DNA of 7,008 bases from Halomonas sp. (GTDB taxonomy: Bacteria; Pseudomonadota; Gammaproteobacteria; Pseudomonadales; Halomonadaceae): contig SKHS01000270.1 in assembly GCA_007116835.1 (NCBI GenBank), forward strand, positions 1-7,008, read 5' to 3'. Each line of letters begins with the position of its first letter. The stretch's first letter is position 1. Made by a program: the position numbers and the translations under genes. Shown piece by piece: positions 1-6,494 of this stretch. A model generated the notes under the pieces. That model did no database searches and had not been told where the DNA came from. It worked only from the letters and a program-made list of their open reading frames with translations.

Positions 1-136
1 GAGCCTCTATAGACGACGGCGGAGTGACCGTTTGCGCACTCGTGTCTGGTGAAGTGGATTGACCAGCGCACCCGGCAACTAACATGACCAGTGTGGATGC
101 CCCAATTAACAACGCCAGTTTGGCTGGTTGCTTCAT
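1..136 (-). CDS. Putative outer-membrane lipoprotein, N-terminal part only (cut by window edge)
   Basis: Reading the minus strand from the ATG at 136-134 gives 45 codons without a stop, running off the left edge. The translation starts MKQPAKLALLIG, has a hydrophobic stretch to about residue 22, and then a lipobox Leu-Val-Ala-Gly-Cys with the Cys at residue 23. This is a classic type II (lipoprotein) signal peptide. After the Cys the sequence (AGQSTSPDTSAQTVTPP) is rich in Ser, Thr and Pro, as expected for a flexible linker behind the lipid anchor. Ala rather than Asp follows the Cys, which by the usual Lol sorting rule favours the outer membrane. A GAGGGA ribosome-binding site lies about 9 bases before the ATG. 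The DCC-family gene ends 30 bp upstream on the same strand, so the two are probably one transcript. The mature domain is outside the window, so no function can be assigned. Confidence 0.75.
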   Translation of the reverse strand, partial: MKQPAKLALLIGASTLVMLVAGCAGQSTSPDTSAQTVTPPSSIEA

Positions 137-166
137 GTCTAAATTCCCTCTTAAAAAAGCCTAGCC

Positions 167-541
167 CTATTCAGACCAACGCCCTTCCCGCTTAAGGCGC
201 TGTTTGACCCAGCGGTCATAATACCAGCGTAGCGCGCCTTTGATGCCTGGTAAGCCGATTAGCCATGCAAGCGGCCGAAAGATGGGGATGTATGCCATTA
301 ACAGGCGGTAGGCGTCTATTCCTTCGCTAATGTGACCATCGGCTTTTTCGATATGCAGCGAGCGTAGGGCCGCTTCTGGTGCCACCCCTTTTTCTCGTAA
401 TAGCTGTTGATGCTCAGTGACATCGCACCACACAATGGCATGACCACGCTTGCCTGCCCAACGCTCGAAACGGCGACGATCTTTGCGACAGCCAGGACAA
501 ACCGCATCGTAAAAGACATTGATTGGGGCGTTATTAGACAT
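167..541 (-). CDS. DCC-family (DUF393) thiol-disulfide oxidoreductase-like protein
   Basis: The product has 124 residues, about normal for the small DCC (DUF393) family. The family signature is near the start: FYDAVCPGCRKD at residues 10-21, with a CxxC pair at Cys15 and Cys18 after a beta strand, as in thioredoxin-like folds. The middle part (ALRSLHIEKADGHISEGIDAY split around residues 59-78) and the C-terminal PIFRPLAWLIGLPGIKG region followed by a Trp/Tyr-rich basic helix also match the family pattern. There is no signal peptide, so it is probably cytoplasmic or peripheral to the membrane. The start is supported by GGGAG (plus-strand 547-551) about 5 bases before the ATG. The family is described as putative thiol-disulfide oxidoreductases, but substrates are generally unknown. 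It lies 30 bp upstream of a lipoprotein gene on the same strand and is divergent from a flavodoxin-family gene. Family assignment is firm; the precise role is not. Confidence 0.88.
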   Translation of the reverse strand: MSNNAPINVFYDAVCPGCRKDRRRFERWAGKRGHAIVWCDVTEHQQLLREKGVAPEAALRSLHIEKADGHISEGIDAYRLLMAYIPIFRPLAWLIGLPGIKGALRWYYDRWVKQRLKREGRWSE

Positions 542-622
542 ACAGGCTCCCGTGGTGGCAGTGCTTACCAGTGTGGCACTTCCCCGTTATGACGCCAACC
601 GCCATTTAACAGGTTCGACTCA
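542..622. promoter_or_regulatory. Divergent promoter region between DCC-family gene and flavodoxin-family gene
   Basis: These 81 bp separate two start codons on opposite strands, so promoters for both genes must lie here or inside the neighbours. For the plus-strand gene the best match I see is TTACCA (565-570), a 17-bp spacer, then TATGAC (588-593), each 4 of 6 against the sigma-70 consensus. An inverted repeat with AGTGC at 560-564 and GCACT at 576-580 overlaps the -35 candidate and could be a repressor site. All of these matches are weak and could arise by chance. Confidence 0.35.
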
Positions 623-1084
623 ATGAAACGCCTATTAATTGTTGCTCATGTCCCTTCAGCCAACACTCAAGCACTACGCGACGCAGCGCAGCAAGGGGCT
701 TGCCATACCGCTATTGAACAGGTTACCTGTACAGTAAAAACGCCTTTCGAAGCTGGGCCGGAAGACATCCGTGCCTGCGATGCCATTTTACTCGGCACAA
801 CGGAAAACCTGGGCTACATGAGCGGCGCACTTAAGGATTTTTTTGATCGTAGCTATTACAGCATACTAGAAGAAAAACAAGGACTTCCCTGCGCACTCTA
901 TATTCGTGCTGGGGTAGATGGTACTGGTACACGGCGCGCGGTTGAAAGCATTGTGACGGGGCTACGGTGGCGTTGGGTACAGGAACCATTAACGCTACGC
1001 GGCGAGTGGCAAGACGCATTTGTCGACCAAGCGGAAGAGCTCGGACTCTACATGGCAGCGGGGCTGGATAACGGTTTATTTTAA
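623..1084 (+). CDS. Flavodoxin-family protein (WrbA-like NAD(P)H quinone/FMN reductase fold)
   Basis: The product has 153 residues with a flavodoxin-like layout. A first beta strand KRLLIVAH (2-9) is followed by a loop PSANTQAL (11-18), which fits the FMN phosphate-binding loop. A second strand AILLGTT (54-60) leads into ENLGYMSGALKDFFDRS (61-77), which closely resembles the GTxxxxGxMSGxLKDFxDR segment of WrbA and other FMN reductases. A third strand, LPCALYIRAG (88-97), fits the flavin-edge region. It is therefore probably a cytoplasmic FMN-binding redox protein, but the electron donor and acceptor cannot be told. It is shorter than WrbA (about 200 residues), so calling it WrbA would be wrong. 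The ribosome-binding site is weak (AGG about 9 bases before the ATG). It is monocistronic and convergent with fadA across the hairpin at 1101-1133. Confidence 0.85.
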   Translation: MKRLLIVAHVPSANTQALRDAAQQGACHTAIEQVTCTVKTPFEAGPEDIRACDAILLGTTENLGYMSGALKDFFDRSYYSILEEKQGLPCALYIRAGVDGTGTRRAVESIVTGLRWRWVQEPLTLRGEWQDAFVDQAEELGLYMAAGLDNGLF

Positions 1085-1100
1085 AGCCTTTATAAACGCA

Positions 1101-1133
1101 AAAACGGCACCGCATGTGTATGGGTGCCGTTTT
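1101..1133. terminator. Bidirectional rho-independent terminator between flavodoxin-family gene and fadA
   Basis: A perfect 11-bp inverted repeat pairs AAAACGGCACC (1101-1111) with GGTGCCGTTTT (1123-1133) around an 11-base loop. The 7-bp GC-rich core is flanked by A4 on one side and T4 on the other, so on either strand the hairpin ends in a U run. It lies 16 bp after the flavodoxin-family stop codon (TAA at 1082-1084) and 17 bp after the fadA stop codon (1151-1153 on the minus strand). This is the expected place and form for a shared terminator of two convergent genes. Confidence 0.88.
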
Positions 1134-1150
1134 GTTGGTAAGCGTGGTGT

Positions 1151-2329
1151 TTATTTAAGTCGTTCAAACACGGTCGCTACCCCTTGCCCCATGCCAATAC
1201 ACATCGTGGCAAGGCCAAGGGTGGTATCGCGCTGCTGCATGACGTTAAGCAGCGTTGTGCAAATACGTGAACCTGAACAGCCCAGCGGGTGGCCAAGTGC
1301 GATAGCACCGCCGTTGAGGTTTACTTTTTCATCCATCGCATCCAGGAAGCCCAGGTCCTTCAGAACCGGCAGGCCTTGGGCCGCGAACGCTTCGTTAAGC
1401 TCAACCGTTTGAATATCCGCTGCCGATAAGCCAGCGGCTTTCAGTGCTTTTTTAGACGCAGGCACCGGGCCGTAACCCATAATAGAGGCATCACAGCCAG
1501 CGACACCTGTTGACAGTACTTTCGCAATTGGCTCAAGCCCTAACGCTTGGGCGCGTTCGTAGCTCATCACGGCCATGGCTGACGCACCTACCGACAATGC
1601 AGATGACGTGCCAGCGGTAACGGTGCCGCTGCGAGGATCAAACACCGGCTTAAGGCTGGCCATGGACTCAAGGCTCGCCTCAGGGCGAATCACTTCATCG
1701 TTTTTGAACAGCATTTTAAAGCCGCGCTGATCATGGCCTTCGACACCAATGATTTCGTTATCGAAATAGCCCTTTTCCATGGCGGCCTGGGCACGCTGGT
1801 GGGAACGCACGCCAAACTTATCCTGATCTTCACGGGAAATGCCGTGCATTTTACCCAGCAGTTCAGCGGTTAGTCCCATCATCATAGCGGCTTTCGCAGC
1901 GTACTTGCTGGCAGCAGGGTTAACGTCAACACCGTGAGCCATAGGCACATGCTCCATGTGCTCTACCCCACCAACCACATAAAAGTCGCCCATGCCCGCT
2001 TTAATGTTGGCCGCCGCAATGTGCAGCGCGGTCATCGAAGAGCCGCACAAACGGTTAACCGTTTGCGCAGGCACCGAGCGGGGAATACCAGTCATAATCG
2101 CCGCGTTACGCGCGATGTTCATGGATTGCTCAAGAGTCTGGTTAACGCAACCCCAGATCACATCGTCCACTTCAGACGGGTCTAGGTTGGCGTTACGATC
2201 AAACAGCGCCTGCATGACGGCTGCTGATAAGTTTTCAGCACGCACGTTGCGGAACGCACCATTTTTAGCTTTCGCCATGGCGGTACGAACACCGTCAACC
2301 ACCACGATATCTCTTGGGTTCAAACTCAT
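1151..2329 (-). CDS. fadA: 3-ketoacyl-CoA thiolase (acetyl-CoA acyltransferase), beta subunit of the fatty acid oxidation complex
   Basis: FadA catalyses the last step of beta-oxidation, splitting 3-ketoacyl-CoA with CoA to acetyl-CoA and a shortened acyl-CoA, in the cytoplasm as part of the alpha2beta2 complex with FadB. The 392-residue product is full length (E. coli FadA is 387). Visible thiolase landmarks are the nucleophilic Cys95 in VNRLCGSSMTAL, the NEAFA motif at 312-316, His347 in GGAIALGHPLGCSG, and the second active-site Cys377 in MCIGMGQG. The C-terminal ATVFERLK is typical of FadA. The start is set by TAGGAGA (2336-2342 on the plus strand), 6 bases before the ATG. It lies 23 bp downstream of fadB, so the order is fadB-fadA in one operon. 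One oddity is ALSVGAS at 244-250, where E. coli FadA and most thiolases have Asp in place of Val247. It ends at the two-way hairpin at 1101-1133. Confidence 0.97.
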   Translation of the reverse strand: MSLNPRDIVVVDGVRTAMAKAKNGAFRNVRAENLSAAVMQALFDRNANLDPSEVDDVIWGCVNQTLEQSMNIARNAAIMTGIPRSVPAQTVNRLCGSSMTALHIAAANIKAGMGDFYVVGGVEHMEHVPMAHGVDVNPAASKYAAKAAMMMGLTAELLGKMHGISREDQDKFGVRSHQRAQAAMEKGYFDNEIIGVEGHDQRGFKMLFKNDEVIRPEASLESMASLKPVFDPRSGTVTAGTSSALSVGASAMAVMSYERAQALGLEPIAKVLSTGVAGCDASIMGYGPVPASKKALKAAGLSAADIQTVELNEAFAAQGLPVLKDLGFLDAMDEKVNLNGGAIALGHPLGCSGSRICTTLLNVMQQRDTTLGLATMCIGMGQGVATVFERLK

Positions 2330-2335
2330 CTTCTA

Positions 2336-2342
2336 TCTCCTA
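2336..2342 (-). promoter_or_regulatory. Ribosome-binding site of fadA
   Basis: On the minus strand this reads TAGGAGA, 6 bases before the fadA ATG at 2329-2327 and inside the 23-bp fadB-fadA gap. It fixes the fadA start and shows that fadA has its own ribosome loading site within the operon. Confidence 0.75.
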
Positions 2343-2352
2343 TGCGTGGTGG

Positions 2353-4527
2353 TTAGGCCTGAGTACCAGAATAAAATTGCTCATTATTTTGAGCCATCTG
2401 ACGCAGTTTCTCAGTGGGCGCGTAAAGCGGGCCTAACTCATTGGCAAGGTTTTCGGCTAGCTTCACGAACTCGGCAACGCCCATCGCGTCAATGTAGCGC
2501 AGCGCGCCACCGCGGAAGGGAGGGAAACCAATGCCGTAGATCAGCGCCATATCAGCTTCAGCAGGGGTTTCCACGATGCCATCTTCAAGGCAACGCACCG
2601 TTTCCAGACAAAGTGGTACCATCATGCGCGCAATAATGTCTTCATCAGAGAACTCTTTTTGCTCTTTGACGACGTCTTTTACCAGTGCATAGGCTTGCTC
2701 GTCGGTCACTTTCTTAGGCTTGCCTTTCTTATCTTCTTCATAGGCATAGAAGCCTTTATCGTTCTTCTGGCCCAGGCGCTTATTATCGTACATCACCTGA
2801 ATAGCGGTTTTGCCGTCACGCGCCATGCGATCCGGGAAGCCTTCCGCCATCACTTCGTTAGCGTGCACCGCGGTATCCAGGCCGACTACGTCCAGAAGGT
2901 ACGCAGGCCCCATAGGCCAGCCGAACTTTTCCATCACTTTGTCAACTCGTTGGAAATCAGCGCCCTGCTCTACCAGGAAGCTAAAGCCGCCAAAGTAAGG
3001 AAACAGTACGCGGTTAACCAAGAAGCCGGGGCAGTCGTTCACCACGATCGGGGTTTTGCCCATTGCACGTGCGTAGGCGACCGTTGCGGCTACCGCTGCA
3101 TCTGAGGTCTTCTCGCCACGAATAACTTCTACCAGCGGCATACGGTGCACAGGGTTAAAAAAGTGCATACCGCAGAAGTTTTCTGGACGTTTAAGATTCT
3201 TAGCCAAGCGATTAATAGAAATCGTCGAGGTGTTAGAGGTAAGAATGGTGTTTTCATTCACCATGCCTTCCACTTCTGTCAGCACGGCGTCTTTGACCTT
3301 GGGGTTTTCAACCACCGCCTCGACCACTAGGTCGACGTTGTCGAAGTCACCGTAAGAGAGCGTGGGGCGGATGTTGGTCAGCTTTTCAGCCATCTGCTCG
3401 GTGGTCAGCTTTTTACGCTCTACTTGCTTGGAGAACAGCTTACGCGCTTCTTTTAGGCCCAGCTCAATGGCTTCCTCATTGATGTCTTTCATGACAATGG
3501 GCGTGCCTTTGCTGGCGCTCTGGTAGGCAATGCCGCCACCCATGATGCCTGCGCCTAGCACGGCGGTCTGCTTAACTGGCTGCGACTGCTTTTCGTATTT
3601 GCTACCTTTTTTCTTCACGACTTGGTCATTAAGGAACAGGCCAACCAAGTTAAAGGCAACGCTACTGAGCGCTAGCTTAGCGAACGCTTTTGCTTCACTC
3701 GCTTGGGCACGAGCACGGGTCTCGCCAGCGCCTTTTTGGATCACTTTGATGGCTTCAACCGGCGCCGGGTAGTGAGGGCCAGCCTTGCCAGCGACGAACC
3801 CTTTGGCCGTTTCAAAGGCCATCATCTGTTCAATAGCGTTCAGCTTAAGGGGTGTTTTCTTCTCTTCGCGGCGCGCTTGGTAATCCAGCTCACCGGCATT
3901 GGCACGATCCAACAGGTCCAACGCGGCTTCTTCAAGAAGCTCGTGGCTTACCACCGCATCAACAGCGCCGACTTTTAGTGCAGCGTTAGCACGGTTTTCC
4001 GTGCCGCCCGCAATCCATTCAACGGCATTATCAGCACCAATTAAGCGGGGTAAACGTACACAGCCGCCCCAACCTGGCAAAATACCTAGTTTGGTTTCCG
4101 GCAAGCCAATTTTGGCTTTTTCACTCATTACTCGGAAATCAGTGGTCAGCAGTACTTCGCAGCCACCACCCAGTGCCAAGCCATTAATGGCCGTCACCGT
4201 GGGAAAAGGAAGGTCTTCAATCGCGTTGAAGATGTCGTGAACCTTCAGGTTCATCTCGACGAGGTACTCTTCGCCTTTATCAAAAAGGCTGTGAAATTCG
4301 GTAATGTCAGCACCGACAATAAACGCATCTTTGCCGCTGCCAATCATCAAGCCCTGCAGGCCGCTTTCCGCTTGAAGCGCTTTTACCGCCTCGCCCAGCT
4401 CTGCCACAACGGTGCTGGACAACTTATTAACAGACTCATCTTTCAGATCGAAAGTGAGCTTAGCGATGTCATTGCCACCTTGGGTGTCACAACGCTCCAC
4501 CGTGATGGCATTGCCTTGATAGATCAT
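2353..4527 (-). CDS. fadB: Fatty acid oxidation complex alpha subunit (enoyl-CoA hydratase / 3-hydroxyacyl-CoA dehydrogenase)
   Basis: FadB hydrates trans-2-enoyl-CoA and then oxidises L-3-hydroxyacyl-CoA with NAD+, passing the product to FadA. The chosen start gives 724 residues (E. coli FadB is 729). The N-terminal crotonase domain (about 1-190) contains the oxyanion-hole segment IVGADITEF (70-78), the NGLALGGGCE motif with Glu124, and GLPETKLGILPGWGG with Glu144, corresponding to E. coli Glu119 and Glu139. The NAD-binding domain starts at VLGAGIMGGGIA (323-334) and includes NTSTISI (432-438). The dehydrogenase catalytic pair is His455 in GMHFFNPVHRMPLVEVIRG and Glu467 (E. coli His450 and Glu462). 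The C-terminal dehydrogenase domain has CPGFLVNRVL (499-508) and a second copy-like helical part ending in GFPPFRGG. The reading frame stays open 18 codons further upstream to an ATG at 4581. I chose the ATG at 4527-4525 because MIYQGNAITVE aligns with the E. coli start MLYKGDTLYLD and a GGAGAGA site precedes it. It is the first gene of the fadBA operon. Confidence 0.97.
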   Translation of the reverse strand: MIYQGNAITVERCDTQGGNDIAKLTFDLKDESVNKLSSTVVAELGEAVKALQAESGLQGLMIGSGKDAFIVGADITEFHSLFDKGEEYLVEMNLKVHDIFNAIEDLPFPTVTAINGLALGGGCEVLLTTDFRVMSEKAKIGLPETKLGILPGWGGCVRLPRLIGADNAVEWIAGGTENRANAALKVGAVDAVVSHELLEEAALDLLDRANAGELDYQARREEKKTPLKLNAIEQMMAFETAKGFVAGKAGPHYPAPVEAIKVIQKGAGETRARAQASEAKAFAKLALSSVAFNLVGLFLNDQVVKKKGSKYEKQSQPVKQTAVLGAGIMGGGIAYQSASKGTPIVMKDINEEAIELGLKEARKLFSKQVERKKLTTEQMAEKLTNIRPTLSYGDFDNVDLVVEAVVENPKVKDAVLTEVEGMVNENTILTSNTSTISINRLAKNLKRPENFCGMHFFNPVHRMPLVEVIRGEKTSDAAVAATVAYARAMGKTPIVVNDCPGFLVNRVLFPYFGGFSFLVEQGADFQRVDKVMEKFGWPMGPAYLLDVVGLDTAVHANEVMAEGFPDRMARDGKTAIQVMYDNKRLGQKNDKGFYAYEEDKKGKPKKVTDEQAYALVKDVVKEQKEFSDEDIIARMMVPLCLETVRCLEDGIVETPAEADMALIYGIGFPPFRGGALRYIDAMGVAEFVKLAENLANELGPLYAPTEKLRQMAQNNEQFYSGTQA

Positions 4528-4807
4528 CCGCGCTCTCTCCACAAGTTCGGGCTGGCACCTTGTATCGGGCCCGCCGCGCATTTCATACGGTCGTTTGATT
4601 GCTTAAGCTTGGTTGAGATACGACAGAACGTCAAGCCCTGACTTTTGGCTAATGTGCTTATCTCTTATATGAACTTACACGATGGGACTGACAACAGCGC
4701 CACAGTTCCCACATTTCTTGCGTTTTTTAAAGGCATAGTAAGGAACGCATCGACTTTACCGATCAACCCAACGATCATGCTGTTTCACTTTATGAGCCAA
4801 CACCATC
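4528..4807. promoter_or_regulatory. Divergent intergenic region carrying the fadBA promoter and probably the promoter of the DUF5924 gene
   Basis: These 280 bp hold no convincing gene. The best promoter-like match toward fadB on the minus strand is TTGTCA (plus 4689-4694) and TATAAG (plus 4664-4669), each 5 of 6 against the sigma-70 consensus but with a long 19-bp spacer. That would leave a leader of about 130 bases. A second TTGACG element on the minus strand, near plus 4627-4632, has no good -10 partner. An imperfect inverted repeat (GGGACTG at 4684-4690, CAGTTCCC at 4703-4710) overlaps the -35 candidate. I see no clear match to the E. coli FadR operator or to a PsrA-type palindrome, so the regulator of fadBA is not evident. 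For the plus-strand gene I see no good sigma-70 match. Confidence 0.45.
4534..4540 (-). promoter_or_regulatory. Ribosome-binding site that decides the fadB start
   Basis: The minus strand reads GGAGAGA here, 6 bases before the ATG at 4527-4525. The alternative in-frame ATG at 4581-4579 would add an 18-residue polar extension that does not look like any part of FadB. This site therefore supports the shorter protein. Confidence 0.75.
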
Positions 4808-5953
4808 ATGGGTAATTTGCTTACTGTCGCTCGCATCACGGCGCTGCAAACACGAATCGAACGCACGGTTGAGCGCCTAAAACCCTGGAGCTGGCTGTGG
4901 CCACCTATGGCCTTCGCCGCTGGACTGGGCAGTTTTTTTCTGGTCGATCGCCAGCAATGGCTAGGCGCTGCGTTGGCACTTGGGCTATTAGTTGCCTGGC
5001 TGCTGTTACTGTTTGAAAGTGTTATTAGCCGCTGGCTATCTAGCCATGACTACCCCACTCTTCCTAAAGGCGTTACCTCGTTTATCGCCCAGATGATTCA
5101 CCAGGAAACGCTATTTTTTACGCTGCCGTTCATTTTGATCACCACCGTGTGGAACAGCGGACAAACGTTGTTTGCCCTCGTCGTACTCGGGATGGCTGCG
5201 CTATCGATTATTGACCCGCTCTACTACAAGCTTGCCGGGCGCTGGCGAAGCCTCTACTTTATTTTTCACGCTCAATGCGTCTTTTTAGTGTTGATCGTGA
5301 TCCTACCGATCATGCTGCACCTCACTACTCGCCAAAGCTTACTGTTGTCGCTGGTATTAATGGCCCTCGTGGCGCTTCCTAGCTTTTGGCAACATGTCAA
5401 AAAACGCTCGCTAGCGCGCTGGCTTGGGTTTGTCACGCTGTCTCTATTGCTGGCGTATGCCGCATGGATAGGACGTATTTGGGTTCCCCCCGCGAGTTTA
5501 TGGATGACGAGCAGCGCACTATCGCCAGCTCTCGATATCCAAAACCGTGCGCCGCAAGGCTCGATGGCCCTTACCCCAGAGACACTGCTCACCAGCGGTT
5601 TGTACGTCTATACCGCGATACGCGCACCGCGTGGTTTAAGCGAAACGATCTATCATGTTTGGCACCATAACGGTGTAACCATCGACACAATTGAGCTGGC
5701 GATAAACGGTGGAAGGGAACAAGGCTACCGCGCATGGAGTCACAAACAGAACTTCCCTGAAGACCCATCGGGCGAATGGCGGATTGATATCATGACCGAT
5801 GGCGGACAACGTCTCGGGCTGCTCAGGTTTACTGTTTCAGACGATCTTAACGTAGCTACTGTTGCTGACAGCCGCATTCAACCCAGCGGCCTGAGCGCTC
5901 TTAATCTACGTCGTTTTGTGCCAGGCGGAACACCTGGGGAAAACAATCCGTAA
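4808..5953 (+). CDS. Polytopic inner-membrane protein with DUF5924 region and C-terminal DUF2914 domain
   Basis: The product has 381 residues in two parts. The first 235 are mostly membrane: hydrophobic segments at about 30-46, 51-73, 101-115, 120-138, 149-171, 177-194 and 205-226, so roughly seven spans. The rest (about 243-344) is soluble and fits DUF2914: LDIQNRAPQGSMALTPETL, then HVWHHNG (283-289), RAWSHKQ (308-314), SGEWRIDI (321-328) and a closing strand RLGLLRFTV (335-343). In this domain family the Trp-containing strands form a small beta sandwich, probably on the periplasmic side, though the side is not proven here. The function is unknown. The ATG at 4808 has no clear ribosome-binding site; ATG at 4792 is in another frame and was not used. 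It is divergent from fadB and lies 82 bp upstream of a slyA-like gene. The family name is from memory of the pattern and is less sure than the topology. Confidence 0.82.
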   Translation: MGNLLTVARITALQTRIERTVERLKPWSWLWPPMAFAAGLGSFFLVDRQQWLGAALALGLLVAWLLLLFESVISRWLSSHDYPTLPKGVTSFIAQMIHQETLFFTLPFILITTVWNSGQTLFALVVLGMAALSIIDPLYYKLAGRWRSLYFIFHAQCVFLVLIVILPIMLHLTTRQSLLLSLVLMALVALPSFWQHVKKRSLARWLGFVTLSLLLAYAAWIGRIWVPPASLWMTSSALSPALDIQNRAPQGSMALTPETLLTSGLYVYTAIRAPRGLSETIYHVWHHNGVTIDTIELAINGGREQGYRAWSHKQNFPEDPSGEWRIDIMTDGGQRLGLLRFTVSDDLNVATVADSRIQPSGLSALNLRRFVPGGTPGENNP

Positions 5954-6035
5954 ACGGTGGAATAACAGAACATCTTGCATTCAGCAACGCGGCTTATGAC
6001 AATTCGCCTACTTACATTTTTCGGTAGCTAGATTT

Positions 6036-6494
6036 ATGCCTTCAACAATTGGTTTTCGCATTGCACGCCTGCCCCATTTATGGCGTTCTATTATTGATCG
6101 TCGACTGGCCCCGCTGGGATTAACACAAACGCGCTGGGTGACGCTTTACCACCTGTGGAAACTGGGCGAAGGAAACCCCCAGTGCGAACTGGCTAAGGCT
6201 ATTGGCGTTGAAGCTCCGTCACTGGTTCGCACGCTAGGGCAGCTTGAGGAACAAGGGTTAGTTGAGCGACGAGCGTGTGATAATGATCGTCGCAGCAAAC
6301 GCATTTACCTAACGCAGGCAGCCATGCCACTGCTTGAACAAATTGACAACGTGGTTCAGGAGGCCCGTAAAGAAATGCTTGTTGGGTTAAGTGAAAACGA
6401 CTTAGCGCAACTCGATAAGTGGCTAGCATTAATCGAATCTAACGGGCTCACCATTCAAGCAAGAGACCAGGAAGGCCCTGCCGCACCCGTCTGA
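6036..6494 (+). CDS. slyA: MarR-family transcriptional regulator, SlyA type
   Basis: The 152-residue product is a dimeric winged-helix DNA-binding protein. It resembles E. coli SlyA (about 144 residues) along its whole length: IARLPHLWRSIIDRRLAPLGLTQTRW at 9-34 (split here by helix 1 and 2) parallels the SlyA dimer and ligand region. ELAKAIGVEAPSLVRTL (51-67) is the helix-turn-helix with the recognition helix at about 60-75. DNDRRSKRIYLT (82-93) is the wing with the basic DRR motif. SlyA-type proteins bind AT-rich palindromes, often as antagonists of H-NS silencing in enterics and often with a small aromatic ligand. Which genes it controls here is not shown. The start has no strong ribosome-binding site. 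A short TAGCTA palindrome at 6025-6030 sits just before it, weakly like the centre of a SlyA box. It may be co-transcribed with the membrane-protein gene 82 bp upstream. Confidence 0.88.
   Translation: MPSTIGFRIARLPHLWRSIIDRRLAPLGLTQTRWVTLYHLWKLGEGNPQCELAKAIGVEAPSLVRTLGQLEEQGLVERRACDNDRRSKRIYLTQAAMPLLEQIDNVVQEARKEMLVGLSENDLAQLDKWLALIESNGLTIQARDQEGPAAPV

Noticed and set aside
1020..1412. Plus-strand open frame of 130 codons crossing the terminator
   Set aside because: It starts inside the flavodoxin-family gene, runs through the hairpin at 1101-1133 and into antisense of fadA. Its product shows no recognisable domain.
1992..2636. Plus-strand open frame of 214 codons opposite fadA and fadB
   Set aside because: It lies antisense across the fadB-fadA junction, has no ribosome-binding site, and its product is low-complexity and basic like other antisense shadows of GC-rich genes.
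4237..4641. Plus-strand open frame of 134 codons opposite the fadB start
   Set aside because: It is antisense to the conserved crotonase domain of fadB and has no plausible start signal or recognisable domain.
4719..4749. TGCGTT / AACGCA inverted repeat in the fadB upstream region
   Set aside because: Arms of only 6 bp with a 19-base spacer and no extension; weak and likely random.
4760..4777. Direct repeat of CGATCA with 12-bp period upstream of the DUF5924 gene
   Set aside because: Only two 6-bp copies; expected by chance and with no known operator form.
6025..6030. TAGCTA palindrome before slyA as an autoregulatory SlyA box
   Set aside because: Only 6 bp match and the flanks do not fit the TTAGCAAGCTAA consensus; kept as a remark under slyA only.
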